From the NCBI GenBank assembly GCA_004551945.1, contig SFPN01000001.1, forward strand, positions 53,058-117,057: a stretch of DNA of 64,000 bases, in the 5' to 3' direction. Below are positions 17,462 to 28,776 of this stretch, piece by piece. A program made the position numbers and the translations under genes. Below the pieces are notes generated by a model. That model made no database searches and was not told the origin of the DNA. It saw only the letters and a program-made list of their open reading frames with translations. This DNA is from Clostridiales bacterium (lineage in GTDB: Bacteria; Bacillota; Clostridia; Oscillospirales; Oscillospiraceae). Position 1 is the first letter of the stretch, and every line of letters begins with the position of its first letter.

Positions 17462-18367
17462 ATGAGCAGCAACAGAAAAATTGACCTGGCCCTGGAGGCC
17501 AAGGAGCTGGCGGAGGGCTCTGCCCGGCAGACTACCCGCCTTTCCGGGGTCCGGGCGGAGGAGGACACGGTGTTCGGTCTTCCCCTGACCCGGGTGGACA
17601 TTCTGGACCAGCGGGGGGAGCAGGCCCTGGGAAAGCCCAGGGGGACCTACCTCACCATGGAGCTGCCGGAGCTGCCCCAGGAGCGGGAGGAAATTCTCCG
17701 GGCCGCCCGGGGAGTGGCTGCCATGCTGGAAACCTTGGACTGTCTGCCCCAGACCGGCCTGGTGCTGGTGGTGGGGCTGGGGAACCGCCAGGTCACCCCT
17801 GACGCTGTGGGGCCCAAAACCGCCGATGCTCTTCTGGTCACCCGCCACCTGATCCAGAATCTTCCCGATCAGTTTGCCGGCCTGCGGCCGGTGGCGGCCC
17901 TGGCCCCGGGGGTCACCGGCGCCACGGGGATGGAGAGCGGCGAGCTGCTGGCAGCGCTGGTGAAGCGCCTGAACCCGGTGTGCCTCATCGCCGTGGACGC
18001 TCTGGCGGCCCGGCGGCAGGAGCGGGTGTGCCGGACCATTCAGGTGGCAGACACGGGCATCGTCCCCGGCTCCGGGGTGGGCAACGCCCGGATGGCTCTG
18101 GACCAGAAAACCCTGGGGGTGCCGGTGATCGCCGTTGGCGTGCCCACCGTGGTGGACGCGGCCACCCTCTGTCTGGACCTGCTGGAGGAATCCGGGGAGA
18201 AGAGCTTTGACCCCGCCATCTTCCGGCAGGAGGGGGCGGAGTGGTTCGTCACCCCCCGGACCATCGACAGCCAGGTGCACACCCTCTCCCGCATTCTGGG
18301 TCTGGGGATCAGCACGGCCCTGCATGTGGATTTTTCAGTGGAAGATGTGGAAAAGTGGACCTCTTAA
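17462..18367 (+). CDS. gpr: Germination protease (spore endopeptidase)
   Basis: A 301-residue GPR protease, which degrades small acid-soluble spore proteins at germination. ATG at 17462 after CAGGAGG. Family landmarks: RTDLALEA-like start (KIDLALEAKEL), VGLGNRQVTPDAVGPK, PGVTGATGMES and the invariant-looking VDALAAR. GPR is made as a zymogen and cleaves its own N-terminal propeptide. The segment before the mature-like region is short here, about 10-15 residues. The presence of gpr is the clearest evidence in the window for endospore formation. Confidence 0.95.
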   Translation: MSSNRKIDLALEAKELAEGSARQTTRLSGVRAEEDTVFGLPLTRVDILDQRGEQALGKPRGTYLTMELPELPQEREEILRAARGVAAMLETLDCLPQTGLVLVVGLGNRQVTPDAVGPKTADALLVTRHLIQNLPDQFAGLRPVAALAPGVTGATGMESGELLAALVKRLNPVCLIAVDALAARRQERVCRTIQVADTGIVPGSGVGNARMALDQKTLGVPVIAVGVPTVVDAATLCLDLLEESGEKSFDPAIFRQEGAEWFVTPRTIDSQVHTLSRILGLGISTALHVDFSVEDVEKWTS

Positions 18368-18427
18368 GGGACTTCTCCTTGATTTTTCGGGGATTTTTTT
18401 CCACACCCATGGTCCATTTTGGGGACT

Positions 18428-19135
18428 TTACAGGCTTTCTATGTATGCCCGAAGCTCCGGAAAGCTCCCCTGGGGGAAGGCGGAAATATCCTTCTCCTCC
18501 CGGTTAATCAGGCAGTCAGTGAGCAGGAACACGTCCATGCCGGTCTTTCCGGCGGCCCCGTCCTCGGTGACGTCGTTGCCAACCATGAGGCAGTCCGCCG
18601 CCTGACAGCCAATCTTGTCCAGCACCTCCTGGTAGTACAGGGGGTTGGGCTTGCAGTAGGTGGAGTTTTCGTAGGTGGTGATCAGCTCGAAGTCCTCAGG
18701 CTCCAGCCCCACCCAGCGGATGCGCAGGTTGGTGGCGATGCTGGGGAAAATGGGATTTGTAGCCAGGACCACCCGGTGGCCCTGGTCCTTTAACTGCCGG
18801 ACAGTTTCCCCAGCCTGTGGATTAAAGCCGCAAAATTCCTTGGCTCTCTGAAAGTCCACCCCGTAAAACTCCTCGAAAAGGGGCATATCCTCCAGGGCTT
18901 TTTCCCCATAGAGGCGGGAAAACTCCGCCCAGAAGGCTTTCTCGTTGGAGCGGCTGCCATCGTTTTTCACCATGGCGGCGGTGCCGGCCCAGATGTTATC
19001 CACCAGCTCGTTGGCCTTATAACCATAAGGGGCCAGCTTGGCGGCCAGGAGCTTAAAATAGGACGTGGTAAACTTATCTTGATCCATGGGCAGCAGGGTA
19101 CCGTCCAGGTCGAAGAGGATGGTTTTCTTTTTCAT
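18428..19135 (-). CDS. HAD-superfamily hydrolase
   Basis: A 235-residue haloacid-dehalogenase phosphatase. Motif I is FDLDGTLL with D9 and D11, motif II LATNP, the lysine of motif III is in YCKPNP, and motif IV is VGNDVTED. A helical cap of about 80 residues follows motif I (subfamily IA). These enzymes remove phosphate from small metabolites in the cytoplasm; the substrate cannot be read from sequence. It is convergent with gpr, only 60 nt away. Confidence 0.9.
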   Translation of the reverse strand: MKKKTILFDLDGTLLPMDQDKFTTSYFKLLAAKLAPYGYKANELVDNIWAGTAAMVKNDGSRSNEKAFWAEFSRLYGEKALEDMPLFEEFYGVDFQRAKEFCGFNPQAGETVRQLKDQGHRVVLATNPIFPSIATNLRIRWVGLEPEDFELITTYENSTYCKPNPLYYQEVLDKIGCQAADCLMVGNDVTEDGAAGKTGMDVFLLTDCLINREEKDISAFPQGSFPELRAYIESL

Positions 19136-19163
19136 GGATTCTCCTTCGTTGTGGTTGTGATGG

Positions 19164-19193
19164 AAGAAAACCTCCCGGCTGGGAGGTTTTCTT
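19164..19193 (-). terminator. Terminator of the gyrA-rnhA group
   Basis: Stem AAGAAAACCTCCC/GGGAGGTTTTCTT with a GGCT loop. It touches the rnhA stop codon and carries a T run on the minus strand. Confidence 0.85.
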
Positions 19194-19631
19194 TTACTTA
19201 AACTTCCTGCTCTCCGCCACGGCCAACTGGTCGCAGCGGTTGTTGTAAGGATTTTCCGCGTGGCCCTTGACCCAGTGGCAGGTGAGCTTGTGCACCTGGG
19301 TCAGCGCCAGAAGCTGCTCCCACAGGTCCGGGTTCAAAGCGGGCTTTTTGTCGCTTTTCACCCAGCCTCGCTTCTTCCAGCCCCAGGCCCAGCCCTTTTC
19401 CAGGGCGTCGATCACATACTTGGAGTCGGAGTACAGCTCCACCTGGCAGGGCTCCTTCAAAAGGGACAGGGCGGAGATCACCGCGGTCAGCTCCATCCGG
19501 TTGTTGGTGGTGGAGGCCTCTCCCCCGGAGATTTCCTTCTTGTGCTTTCCGTAGAGCAGCACGGCACCCCAGCCCCCGGGGCCGGGGTTGCCGGAGCATG
19601 CGCCGTCTGTGTAAATGGTTACCTGCTTCAT
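19194..19631 (-). CDS. rnhA: Ribonuclease HI
   Basis: A 145-residue enzyme that cuts the RNA strand of RNA-DNA hybrids. The acidic catalytic set is complete: D9 (YTDGACSGNPG), E47 (NRMEL), D69 (YSDSKYV) and D134 (NRCDQLA). The basic handle WGWKKRGWVKSDKKP is present. Its ATG overlaps the stop of the upstream small membrane protein by 4 nt, so the two are translationally coupled. Confidence 0.96.
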   Translation of the reverse strand: MKQVTIYTDGACSGNPGPGGWGAVLLYGKHKKEISGGEASTTNNRMELTAVISALSLLKEPCQVELYSDSKYVIDALEKGWAWGWKKRGWVKSDKKPALNPDLWEQLLALTQVHKLTCHWVKGHAENPYNNRCDQLAVAESRKFK

Positions 19632-19900
19632 TTCTTATCCCGGATCTCCTGCATGATCTTCTCCCGGAGCTTGGCCTCTTCCTTTTCCTTTTTGGCCTTC
19701 TTCCGGGCGCTGATGGTGGGGGCAAAAAACAGGAGCAAACCCACCACCAGGACGAACACGCCGCCCAGGGTGAACAGGCCGCCGTTGACGATGCCGGTGA
19801 CGGGGATCATCTTCCCAATGCCCCGCCACATAATCAGCGCGCCCATCACCACCAACACAATGCCGGATACCCGCAGAATCTTCTGAAAGCTCTTGTCCAT
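19628..19900 (-). CDS. Small two-TM hypothetical membrane protein
   Basis: A 90-residue protein with two hydrophobic segments (about 10-25 and 40-62), then a highly charged, Lys/Glu-rich helical tail (KKAKKEKEEAKLREK). It is not assigned to a characterised family. It lies 12 nt after gyrA and overlaps rnhA by 4 nt, so it belongs to the same transcription unit. The tail would face the cytoplasm. Confidence 0.75.
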   Translation of the reverse strand: MDKSFQKILRVSGIVLVVMGALIMWRGIGKMIPVTGIVNGGLFTLGGVFVLVVGLLLFFAPTISARKKAKKEKEEAKLREKIMQEIRDKK

Positions 19901-19912
19901 TTTCTTTCCTCC

Positions 19913-22420
<2,508 letters not shown>

Positions 22421-22465
22421 ATTGGTAGCTCCTTTACAGGATGGTTGCAGGTTTGGGGAAAAGGC

Positions 22466-23161
22466 TTATCCCACCGGTCCGTCCTCCCGGGCGCTGCGCT
22501 TCAGCAGCCGGACCACATAGATCACCAGCAGGACGAAATACACATAGAAGATCCAGCCGAAGCCCACCAGCAGGAAGTCATACAGCCCGTGAAGGACTGC
22601 GGCGGTGAGCCACGCTCTGGTCCGGAGGCTGGCGGCCTGCTCCCGCTGGCCGTGTCGTTCCAGCCACTTGGCCTGGCCCAGGGCCGCGCCCATGACCACC
22701 CCGAACATGGCGTGGCCGGGAATGGAGAACACCGCCCGGGCCACCGCCGTGGAAAAACCGGAGGTGAGCACGTACAGCACGTTCTCCACGGCTGCAAAGC
22801 CCAGGGAGACGAAAACGGAATAGACCACCGCGTCGAACTGGTAGTTGAAGTTGGGCTCGTTCCAGGTCCGGCGAACCATCACCCGGTACTTGACCCCTTC
22901 CTCGATGAACCCGGGCACCACGAAGTAGGCCAGGAAGAGGTAGACAATGGGCCGCCAGGGGAAGAAGTCGATAAACTGATCCGCCAGCACCTCCAGCACC
23001 AGGATGGGGAACATGGCCAGAACCCCCCGGAAAAAAAGGGCAATCAGCAGCCCCGGGGGCTCCCGCTCAATTTTGTCCAGCCGGTACACCACCCCCAGCA
23101 GCACCAGGGGCGGGATCAGGGCGGCGGCGATGAGAAAGAGGATTGAGTTGAGATATAGCAT
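22466..23161 (-). CDS. PrsW-family intramembrane metalloprotease
   Basis: A 231-residue protein with about seven membrane segments and the PrsW motifs: FIEEGVKY (EE), AAVENVLY (E-N), PGHAMFG and LHGLYDF, supplying the glutamates and histidines expected at the site. Bacillus PrsW makes the first cut in anti-sigma factor RsiW. No anti-sigma gene is adjacent here; the gene stands between gyrB (181 nt away) and gyrA (45 nt). The DUF4179 protein at 13026-14126 is one conceivable target, by inference only. Confidence 0.88.
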   Translation of the reverse strand: MLYLNSILFLIAAALIPPLVLLGVVYRLDKIEREPPGLLIALFFRGVLAMFPILVLEVLADQFIDFFPWRPIVYLFLAYFVVPGFIEEGVKYRVMVRRTWNEPNFNYQFDAVVYSVFVSLGFAAVENVLYVLTSGFSTAVARAVFSIPGHAMFGVVMGAALGQAKWLERHGQREQAASLRTRAWLTAAVLHGLYDFLLVGFGWIFYVYFVLLVIYVVRLLKRSAREDGPVG

Positions 23162-23228
23162 GGTGTTACGTCCTTATTGCATCGGTCTTTTAAAGAAACT
23201 CTGACACCGGTTAAAAACCACCCGATTC

Positions 23229-23301
23229 GTAGGGGCGCTTCATGAAGCGCCCGGGCGGCAGATACCCTCTGCGCAGCGGGCGATTCGTGAATCGCCCCTA
23301 C
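23229..23301. repeat. Family A double-hairpin repeat (inverse orientation)
   Basis: Bounded by GTAGGGGCG and CGCCCCTAC; hairpins GGGCGCTTC/GAAGCGCCC and then GGGCGATTC/GAATCGCCC, the reverse order to 560-635. It sits between gyrB and the PrsW-type gene. Confidence 0.85.
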
Positions 23302-23342
23302 AGCAGGACAACCGATACGCTGAGTTTTTCCAAAGAAACCCC

Positions 23343-25289
23343 TCAAATATCCAAATTCACCACATACTTGGCGTTCTGCTCGATAAATTCCTTCCGGGGC
23401 TCCACCTTCTCCCCCATGAGGATGGTGAAGATTTCGTCGGCCTTCACCGCGTCCTCCAGGGTGATCCGGCGGAGGGTGCGGGTTTCCGGGTTCATGGTGG
23501 TCTCCCACAGCTCGTGGGGGTCCATCTCGCCCAGGCCCTTGAAGCGGTTGATCTCCACCTTGGCGTTGGGGTTGTCCCCCCGCATTTCCGCGGAAATCTT
23601 GTCCCGCTCCTCGTCGGAATAGGCCACCTTCTGGGTCTTGCCCCGGGTGAGCTTATAGAGAGGGGGCACGGCGGAGTACACATACCCCTGCTCAATGAGG
23701 GGCCGCATAAACCGGAAGAAGAAGGTCAGCAGCAGGGTTCGGATGTGGGCGCCGTCCACGTCGGCATCGGCCATGATGATGATTTTATGATAGCGCAGCT
23801 TGTCCGGGTTAAACTCCTCCCCGATGCCTGCCCCCAGGGCAGTGATCACGGGGCTGAGCTTGTCGTTGCCGTAGACCCGGTCGGCCCGGGCCTTCTCCAC
23901 GTTCAGCATCTTGCCCCACAGAGGCAGGATGGCCTGGAAGCGGGAATCCCGGCCCTGGGTGGCGGAGCCCCCTGCGGAGTCGCCCTCCACGATGTAGATT
24001 TCCGTGAGGGCGGGGTCCCGTTCGTTGCAGTCCCGCAGCTTGTCGGGCATCTGGCCGGACTCCAGCCCGGTCTTGCGGCGCACAGACTCTCTGGCCTTCC
24101 GGGCAGCTTCCCTGGCCCGGGCGGCGGTGAGGGCTTTTTCCAGAATGGCCCGGCCAACGGCAGGATTCTCCTCGAAAAATTCCTCCAGCTTTTCGCTGAC
24201 GATGGCGTTCACCAGGGTGCGGATTTCAGAGTTACCAAGCTTCGCCTTGGTCTGGCCCTCGAACTGGGCTTCGGTGAGCTTCACGGAAATGACGCAGGTA
24301 AGACCCTCCCGACAGTCCTCGCCGGAGACCTTTTCGTCGTCCTTCAGGATCTTGGCCTTCCGGCCGTAGGCGTTTAAGGAGTTGGTAAGGGCCCGCTTAA
24401 AGCCCTCCTCGTGCATGCCGCCCTCCGGGGTGTGGACGTTGTTGGCAAAGGAGACGATGATCTCGTTGTAGGTGTCCGTATATTGCAGGGCGATCTCCGC
24501 CATGGAATCCTCCCGGGCGCCGGCCATGTAGATCACCTGCTCGTGGATGGGGGTCTTGTTGCGGTTAATGAAGGAGACGAATTCCCGGATGCCCCCCTCG
24601 TAGCACATGGTTTCAGAGACCGGTTCCTCTCCCCGGTCATCGGTAATGGTGATGGTGAGACCGGCGTTCAGGAAGGCCTCCTCCCGCATCCGGGTGTGGA
24701 GGGTCTCGTAGTCGTACTCGGTGGTTTCCGTGAACATCTCCGGATCAGGATGGAAGGTGACCTCGGTGCCGGTGCGGTCGGTCTGGCCCACGATGGTCAT
24801 AGGCTGGGTCACGTGGCCCCGGGCAAACTTCATTTCGTAGATGCTGCCGTTTTTGTGGACCCGGACCTCCAGCCATTCGCTCAGGGCGTTAACCACAGAT
24901 GCGCCCACGCCGTGCAGGCCGCCGGAGACCTTGTAACCGCCGCCGCCGAACTTGCCGCCGGCGTGAAGGATGGTGTAGACCACCTCCAAGGCGGGCTTGC
25001 CGGTCTGCTGCTGAATGTCCACGGGGATGCCGCGGCCGTTGTCCGTGACGGTGATGACGTTCCCCTTGCCGATGGTCACGGTGATCCTTGTGCAGTACCC
25101 GGCCAGAGCCTCGTCGATGGAGTTGTCCACAATTTCGTAGACAAGGTGGTGCAGGCCGCTGGCAGAGGTGGAGCCAATATACATACCGGGCCGCTTGCGC
25201 ACGGCCTCCAGCCCCTCCAGCACCTGGATCTCCGAAGCGCTGTACTCATGCTCCACCGCAGTGGGGTTTTTGTTTTCCAACTGATCCAT
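23343..25289 (-). CDS. gyrB: DNA gyrase subunit B
   Basis: A 648-residue ATPase subunit of gyrase. ATG at 25289 follows TTGGAGG; an earlier in-frame ATG four codons upstream lacks a site. GHKL ATPase features: EIVDNSIDEALAG, DNGRGIPVD and GLHGVGASVVNAL. The TOPRIM domain carries VEGDSAGGSA and DADVDGAHIRTL, and the tail has FKGLGEM. The length is that of the short Gram-positive form. Upstream lies remB (33 nt), as in Bacillus. Confidence 0.98.
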   Translation of the reverse strand: MDQLENKNPTAVEHEYSASEIQVLEGLEAVRKRPGMYIGSTSASGLHHLVYEIVDNSIDEALAGYCTRITVTIGKGNVITVTDNGRGIPVDIQQQTGKPALEVVYTILHAGGKFGGGGYKVSGGLHGVGASVVNALSEWLEVRVHKNGSIYEMKFARGHVTQPMTIVGQTDRTGTEVTFHPDPEMFTETTEYDYETLHTRMREEAFLNAGLTITITDDRGEEPVSETMCYEGGIREFVSFINRNKTPIHEQVIYMAGAREDSMAEIALQYTDTYNEIIVSFANNVHTPEGGMHEEGFKRALTNSLNAYGRKAKILKDDEKVSGEDCREGLTCVISVKLTEAQFEGQTKAKLGNSEIRTLVNAIVSEKLEEFFEENPAVGRAILEKALTAARAREAARKARESVRRKTGLESGQMPDKLRDCNERDPALTEIYIVEGDSAGGSATQGRDSRFQAILPLWGKMLNVEKARADRVYGNDKLSPVITALGAGIGEEFNPDKLRYHKIIIMADADVDGAHIRTLLLTFFFRFMRPLIEQGYVYSAVPPLYKLTRGKTQKVAYSDEERDKISAEMRGDNPNAKVEINRFKGLGEMDPHELWETTMNPETRTLRRITLEDAVKADEIFTILMGEKVEPRKEFIEQNAKYVVNLDI

Positions 25290-25322
25290 AAGAACCTCCA
25301 ATTCCTGAGAATGGATTTTTTA

Positions 25323-25592
25323 TTAGAAGGTCTCGAAGCTGCCGGACTCGAACCGCTTGAGAAGAGTGGCGGAGGACAGCTGAGACAGATAGACGGTAAT
25401 CCTGCCGGCGGGGTCCCGGCAGAGGGTGAAGGATTTGGGCAGGTCGTCCCCCACGGTTACCACCTGCCCGGCCCGCTGGGCCTGGGCCAGAAAGTCCCGG
25501 GTAATCCGGGAGGAGGTGGTGTTGTCCAGGTCGAAGATCCCCAGCACATCACTCTGGGGAATCACCACGGAAGAACCTAAGTGAAGATACAT
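25323..25592 (-). CDS. remB: RemB-type DUF370 regulator
   Basis: An 89-residue DUF370 protein opening MYLHLGSSVVIPQSDVLGIFD. Its position between recF and gyrB is exactly that of Bacillus subtilis yaaB/remB, which promotes extracellular-matrix gene expression together with its paralogue RemA, a DNA-binding protein. No matrix genes lie nearby; the location is ancestral. The C-terminal half (SQLSSATLLKRFES) is the usual RemB extension. Confidence 0.88.
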   Translation of the reverse strand: MYLHLGSSVVIPQSDVLGIFDLDNTTSSRITRDFLAQAQRAGQVVTVGDDLPKSFTLCRDPAGRITVYLSQLSSATLLKRFESGSFETF

Positions 25593-25618
25593 ACCGGAAA
25601 CCTCCTTCTTCCCTTTTT

Positions 25619-25639
25619 AGCTCCCCCAGAGGGGGAGCT
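25619..25639. repeat. Family B palindrome
   Basis: AGCTCCCCC/GGGGGAGCT around AGA, in the 123-nt spacer between recF and remB. Confidence 0.75.
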
Positions 25640-25715
25640 TATGGGTGGGTGGTTCCATCCTATCACCCAAACCTCTCCGAAACGTGTATGCTTTTGGGAG
25701 AATGTCTGAAAAAAG

Positions 25716-26819
25716 CTACGCTTCCAGCTTTCCCCCGGAAATATGCAGGACCTTTCCCTCGCCAAAGGCCCCATCCGGCGCCTGGCAGCCGGTGATAAAA
25801 ACCTGGCCGCCGGTAATCCGCCGGAGGACAAAGTCCTGGCGCTTTTCGTCCAGCTCCGAGAGCACGTCGTCCAGCAGCAGCACCGGCCACTGGCCGGTGT
25901 CCGCCTGAAACAGCTCCCGCTCTGCCAGCTTCAAAGACAACGCCGCCGTTCTGGTCTGCCCCTGGGAGGCAAACTGCCGGGCGGGCTTGCCGCCGATTTC
26001 CGCAATCAGATCGTCCTTGTGGGGACCGGACAGGCAGGACCGGGCCTCCAGCTCTGCCCGGCTGTGGCTGTCCTGGTGGCGGCGGATGGCCTCGTACAGC
26101 TCCACCGTGGGACTTAGGGGGTCCTGAATAGTGCTCACCGTCTGGTACCGCACCGTCAACTCCTCCCGTCCCCCGGAAAACTCCCGCTGGATTTCGGCTG
26201 CCCTTTGGGCCAGCTTCCGGACAAAGTGGGCCCGGTAGTGGACCACCAGGGCCCCCGCCCGGGCCATTGCCTCGTTAAAGTCCTCCAAAACCTCCAGCAG
26301 GCCGGGATTTTTCTCCCAGTCCCGCAGAATCCTGGTCTTGTGGTCCAGGAGCTTGTGATACTGGGACAAAGCCTCGGCATACCGGGGCCGCAGCTGGCAG
26401 ATGGCCTGGTCCAGAAAGGACCGGCGCTCCGCCGCCCCGGCCTTGATGAGGGCCAGATCCTCCGGGCAGAAGAGAACCGTCTGGACGATTCCCGACAGCT
26501 CCCCGGCGGTTTTCAGCTTCACATGGTTCACAAAGAGCTTCCGTCTGGCCCCCCGGAACAGCTGGGCCTCAATGAGAAACTCCCGGTCCCGGCTCTCTGC
26601 CCGGGCAGTGATGGTCCCCTGGTCCCGGTGGAAGGAGATGAGCTCCTTGTCCCCCCGCGCCCGGTGGGACTTGGCCCCGGAGAGAAAGCCGATAGCCTCC
26701 AGCAGGTTGGTCTTTCCCTGGGCGTTCTCCCCGCAGATGACGTTCACCCCCGGGTCAAAGTCAGCGGAAAAATTTTCATAGTTGCGCCAGCCGTCCAGAG
26801 CGATGGAACAGACTCTCAT
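25716..26819 (-). CDS. recF: DNA replication and repair protein RecF
   Basis: A 367-residue SMC-like ATPase that helps load RecA at gaps. Walker A is GENAQGKTN near 35, the signature-like region is SQGQTRTAALSLKLAE, and Walker B is VLLLDDVLSELD. The start overlaps the yaaA stop by 4 nt. The gene order dnaN-yaaA-recF-remB-gyrB is the standard origin-proximal order of Firmicutes. Confidence 0.97.
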   Translation of the reverse strand: MRVCSIALDGWRNYENFSADFDPGVNVICGENAQGKTNLLEAIGFLSGAKSHRARGDKELISFHRDQGTITARAESRDREFLIEAQLFRGARRKLFVNHVKLKTAGELSGIVQTVLFCPEDLALIKAGAAERRSFLDQAICQLRPRYAEALSQYHKLLDHKTRILRDWEKNPGLLEVLEDFNEAMARAGALVVHYRAHFVRKLAQRAAEIQREFSGGREELTVRYQTVSTIQDPLSPTVELYEAIRRHQDSHSRAELEARSCLSGPHKDDLIAEIGGKPARQFASQGQTRTAALSLKLAERELFQADTGQWPVLLLDDVLSELDEKRQDFVLRRITGGQVFITGCQAPDGAFGEGKVLHISGGKLEA

Positions 26820-27028
26820 TGCACGACAATCTCCAGGCCAGGCAGGGAAACCACGTCCCCGGGCCGGATCTTCTTGCCCCGCATGGTGCAGGTTTCGCCG
26901 TTGACCCGGACCTCTCCCTCCTGAATGAGGATTTTGGCCTCCCCGCCGCTGCCCACCGCATTGGCCAGCTTCAGCAGGGAGTCCAGCTTAATAAACTCCG
27001 TGGTGATGGAAACGGTGTTTTTTTCCAT
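26816..27028 (-). CDS. yaaA: S4-domain protein YaaA
   Basis: A 70-residue single S4 RNA-binding domain (IKLDSLLKLANAVGSGGEAK, then VRVNGE and RGKKIRPGDVV). The Bacillus homologue between dnaN and recF is associated with ribosome assembly. Starts 11 nt after dnaN and overlaps recF by 4 nt. Confidence 0.93.
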   Translation of the reverse strand: MEKNTVSITTEFIKLDSLLKLANAVGSGGEAKILIQEGEVRVNGETCTMRGKKIRPGDVVSLPGLEIVVQ

Positions 27029-27039
27029 AACGCTCTCCC

Positions 27040-28152
27040 TTAGTAGTCAGCTTTTAAGCGCACCGGCAGGACCATGAAGAGGAAGTTCTCCTCCCCCTCC
27101 GCCGGCACGATGATGCAGGGGGTGATGGGGCTGGACAGCTCCAGGGTCACCTTCTCAACAGAAGCGGCCTTGAGGGCGTCCATCATGTACTTGTTATTAA
27201 AGCCGATCTCCAATCCGCCGCCGTCTCCCTCCACCGGGCAGCAGTCGTGGGCGTTGCCGATGGCGGTTTTGGTGGTGATGTCGATCTCCCCGTCCTTCAG
27301 CACGCACCGCAGGGGGCTTTTCAGCTTTTCGCTGACGATGAGGGAGACGCGCTCAATGCAGGAGAGCAGCTGCCTGGTGTCCGCCGTGATCTTCACGGGG
27401 TTGTTTCTGGGGATGGCCTGCCGCCAGGCCAGAAATTCCCCTTCCAGCCGGCGGGTGATGAGGATGGTGGAGCCGATCTTAAAGAGCACGTGGCGGCTGC
27501 CCTGGTGGATGTTCACGATCTCGTCGGTCTCCCGGCAGATTTTTTCCACCTCCGCCAGGGAGGAGCCGGGGACCACGAACTCGAAGGAGCCGTTTTTCTG
27601 CTCCACCTTTTCCCGGCGCAGAGCCAGTCGGAACCCGTCCACAGCAACCAGGGTCAGGCCCTCGTCGTCGGCAACGAAGAGGGTGCCGGTGTGGATGGGG
27701 CGGCTTTCGTCCAGGCTCACGGCGAAGAGGGTCTGGCCGATCATGGAGCGCAGGGTCTGCTCCTGAATGTCCAGGGAGTTCTGATATTCCACCGTGGGAA
27801 GCTCCGGGAAGTCCTCCGGGTCGATGCCCATCAGGTCAAATTCACTCATGCCGCAGGAGATGTGGACCTTCAGCTTGTCCTCCTGGAAGAGAAGGGTGTC
27901 GTCGGCCATTTTCCGGACGATCTCGCCGAAGAGCCGGGCGGGAAGGACCATGGAGCCGGCCTCGGTCACGTCCGCCTGGACGGCGGAGCGGATACCGGTT
28001 TCCTGGTTGTAGCCGGTGAGGTAGACGGTGCCGGAGTCCTCGGCCTCCAGCAGCAGGCCCTCCAGAGCGGGGATGGTGCTCTTGGTGGACACAGCCCGGG
28101 AGGCGGTGAGGATGGCGCTTTGCAGCAGAGCCTTTTCACAGCTGAATTTCAT
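27040..28152 (-). CDS. dnaN: DNA polymerase III beta sliding clamp
   Basis: A 370-residue processivity clamp. The ATG at 28152 (MKFSCEKALL) follows GGAGG; longer readings upstream run into the origin spacer. Three clamp domains are recognisable: GYNQETGIRS early, AVDGFRLALRR in the middle, and the C-terminal VLPVRLKADY, close to the canonical MPMRL end that lines the client-binding pocket. It is separated from dnaA by a 624-nt spacer. Confidence 0.97.
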   Translation of the reverse strand: MKFSCEKALLQSAILTASRAVSTKSTIPALEGLLLEAEDSGTVYLTGYNQETGIRSAVQADVTEAGSMVLPARLFGEIVRKMADDTLLFQEDKLKVHISCGMSEFDLMGIDPEDFPELPTVEYQNSLDIQEQTLRSMIGQTLFAVSLDESRPIHTGTLFVADDEGLTLVAVDGFRLALRREKVEQKNGSFEFVVPGSSLAEVEKICRETDEIVNIHQGSRHVLFKIGSTILITRRLEGEFLAWRQAIPRNNPVKITADTRQLLSCIERVSLIVSEKLKSPLRCVLKDGEIDITTKTAIGNAHDCCPVEGDGGGLEIGFNNKYMMDALKAASVEKVTLELSSPITPCIIVPAEGEENFLFMVLPVRLKADY

Positions 28153-28474
28153 GGGAAAACCTCCAAACGTTCGAAATTGGGAAATACCCGATCTCTCCCC
28201 GCAGAGAAGGAAGAACAGGGAATTTATGTCGTAATAGTGGCCGTAGGGAAAATTTTTGTGGAAAACCGGAAAAAAGCCAGAATTTCCAGGATTTTTTTGC
28301 CAACACCCCAGGTGGAAAGTTTTTGCCGGATTTTTTCGGTCGGTGGAAAACCCGGCGGTTTCTGGAAGAAAACATCCACATTTCCACAAAATGCGGTGGA
28401 ATTTGCAAGGGGCAGGTTTGCGGGGGAATGCCTCCGGCGGCCCTCTCAGTCTTCGGGCCTGTGGGCCCGAATCC

Positions 28475-28495
28475 AGCTCCCCCAGAGGGGGAGCC
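28475..28495. repeat. Family B palindrome in the origin spacer
   Basis: AGCTCCCCC/GGGGGAGC around AGA, then CAAGGGG. It is preceded by CCTCTCAGTCTT and a GGGCCT/GGGCCC hairpin that recurs, degenerated, before the copy at 48660. Confidence 0.75.
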
Positions 28496-28526
28496 AAGGG
28501 GTTTAGGAAACTCTCGGCGTTGGTTC

Positions 28527-28563
28527 GTAGGGGCGATCCACGAATCGCCCGCCCCCGAAGGGT
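28527..28563. repeat. Family A half element
   Basis: GTAGGGGCGATCC, complementary CGAATCGCCC, then CCCCGAAGGGT running directly into the family C repeat. Confidence 0.7.
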
Positions 28564-28768
28564 ACCTGACCGCGTTGGGCGCGCCCAGCCGGTGGGCGCG
28601 CTTGTGTACGGCGGGGCAAGAGATAAGCGGCAGCCCCACCAAAGACCAAACGGCACAGCCCTCCAGGTCCCCACAAACCAGAGAGAGGGAATCCAAAGGG
28701 AGAGAACCTCTCTTCCTTTGGTGCTCTTTTCCCCATTTCTCCGGAGAAATGGGGCCCCCGCCGGGCAG
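28558..28768 (+). repeat. Three-hairpin repeat, family C, copy 2
   Basis: Same three-hairpin plan as copy 1, starting with GCGCGCCCA at 28579. The right end stops about 9 bp from the dnaA stop codon, so the element forms the 3' region of the dnaA transcript on the minus strand. Confidence 0.9.
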
Positions 28769-28776
28769 GCAAATCT

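Larger units (their letters stand above)
28153..28776. other. oriC: dnaA-dnaN spacer, candidate replication origin
   Basis: This 624-nt gap holds a cluster of DnaA-box-like 9-mers in its dnaN-proximal half. TTTTCCACA on the minus strand at 28257-28265 fits TTWTNCACA exactly. One-mismatch sites lie at 28342-28350 and 28380-28388, and a two-mismatch site, ACATCCACA, at 28372-28380. The stretch 28248-28340 is locally rich in A and T runs, a possible unwinding region. The dnaA-proximal half is filled by family B, A and C repeats. The gene neighbourhood strongly supports an origin here; exact boundaries are inferred. Confidence 0.65.
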
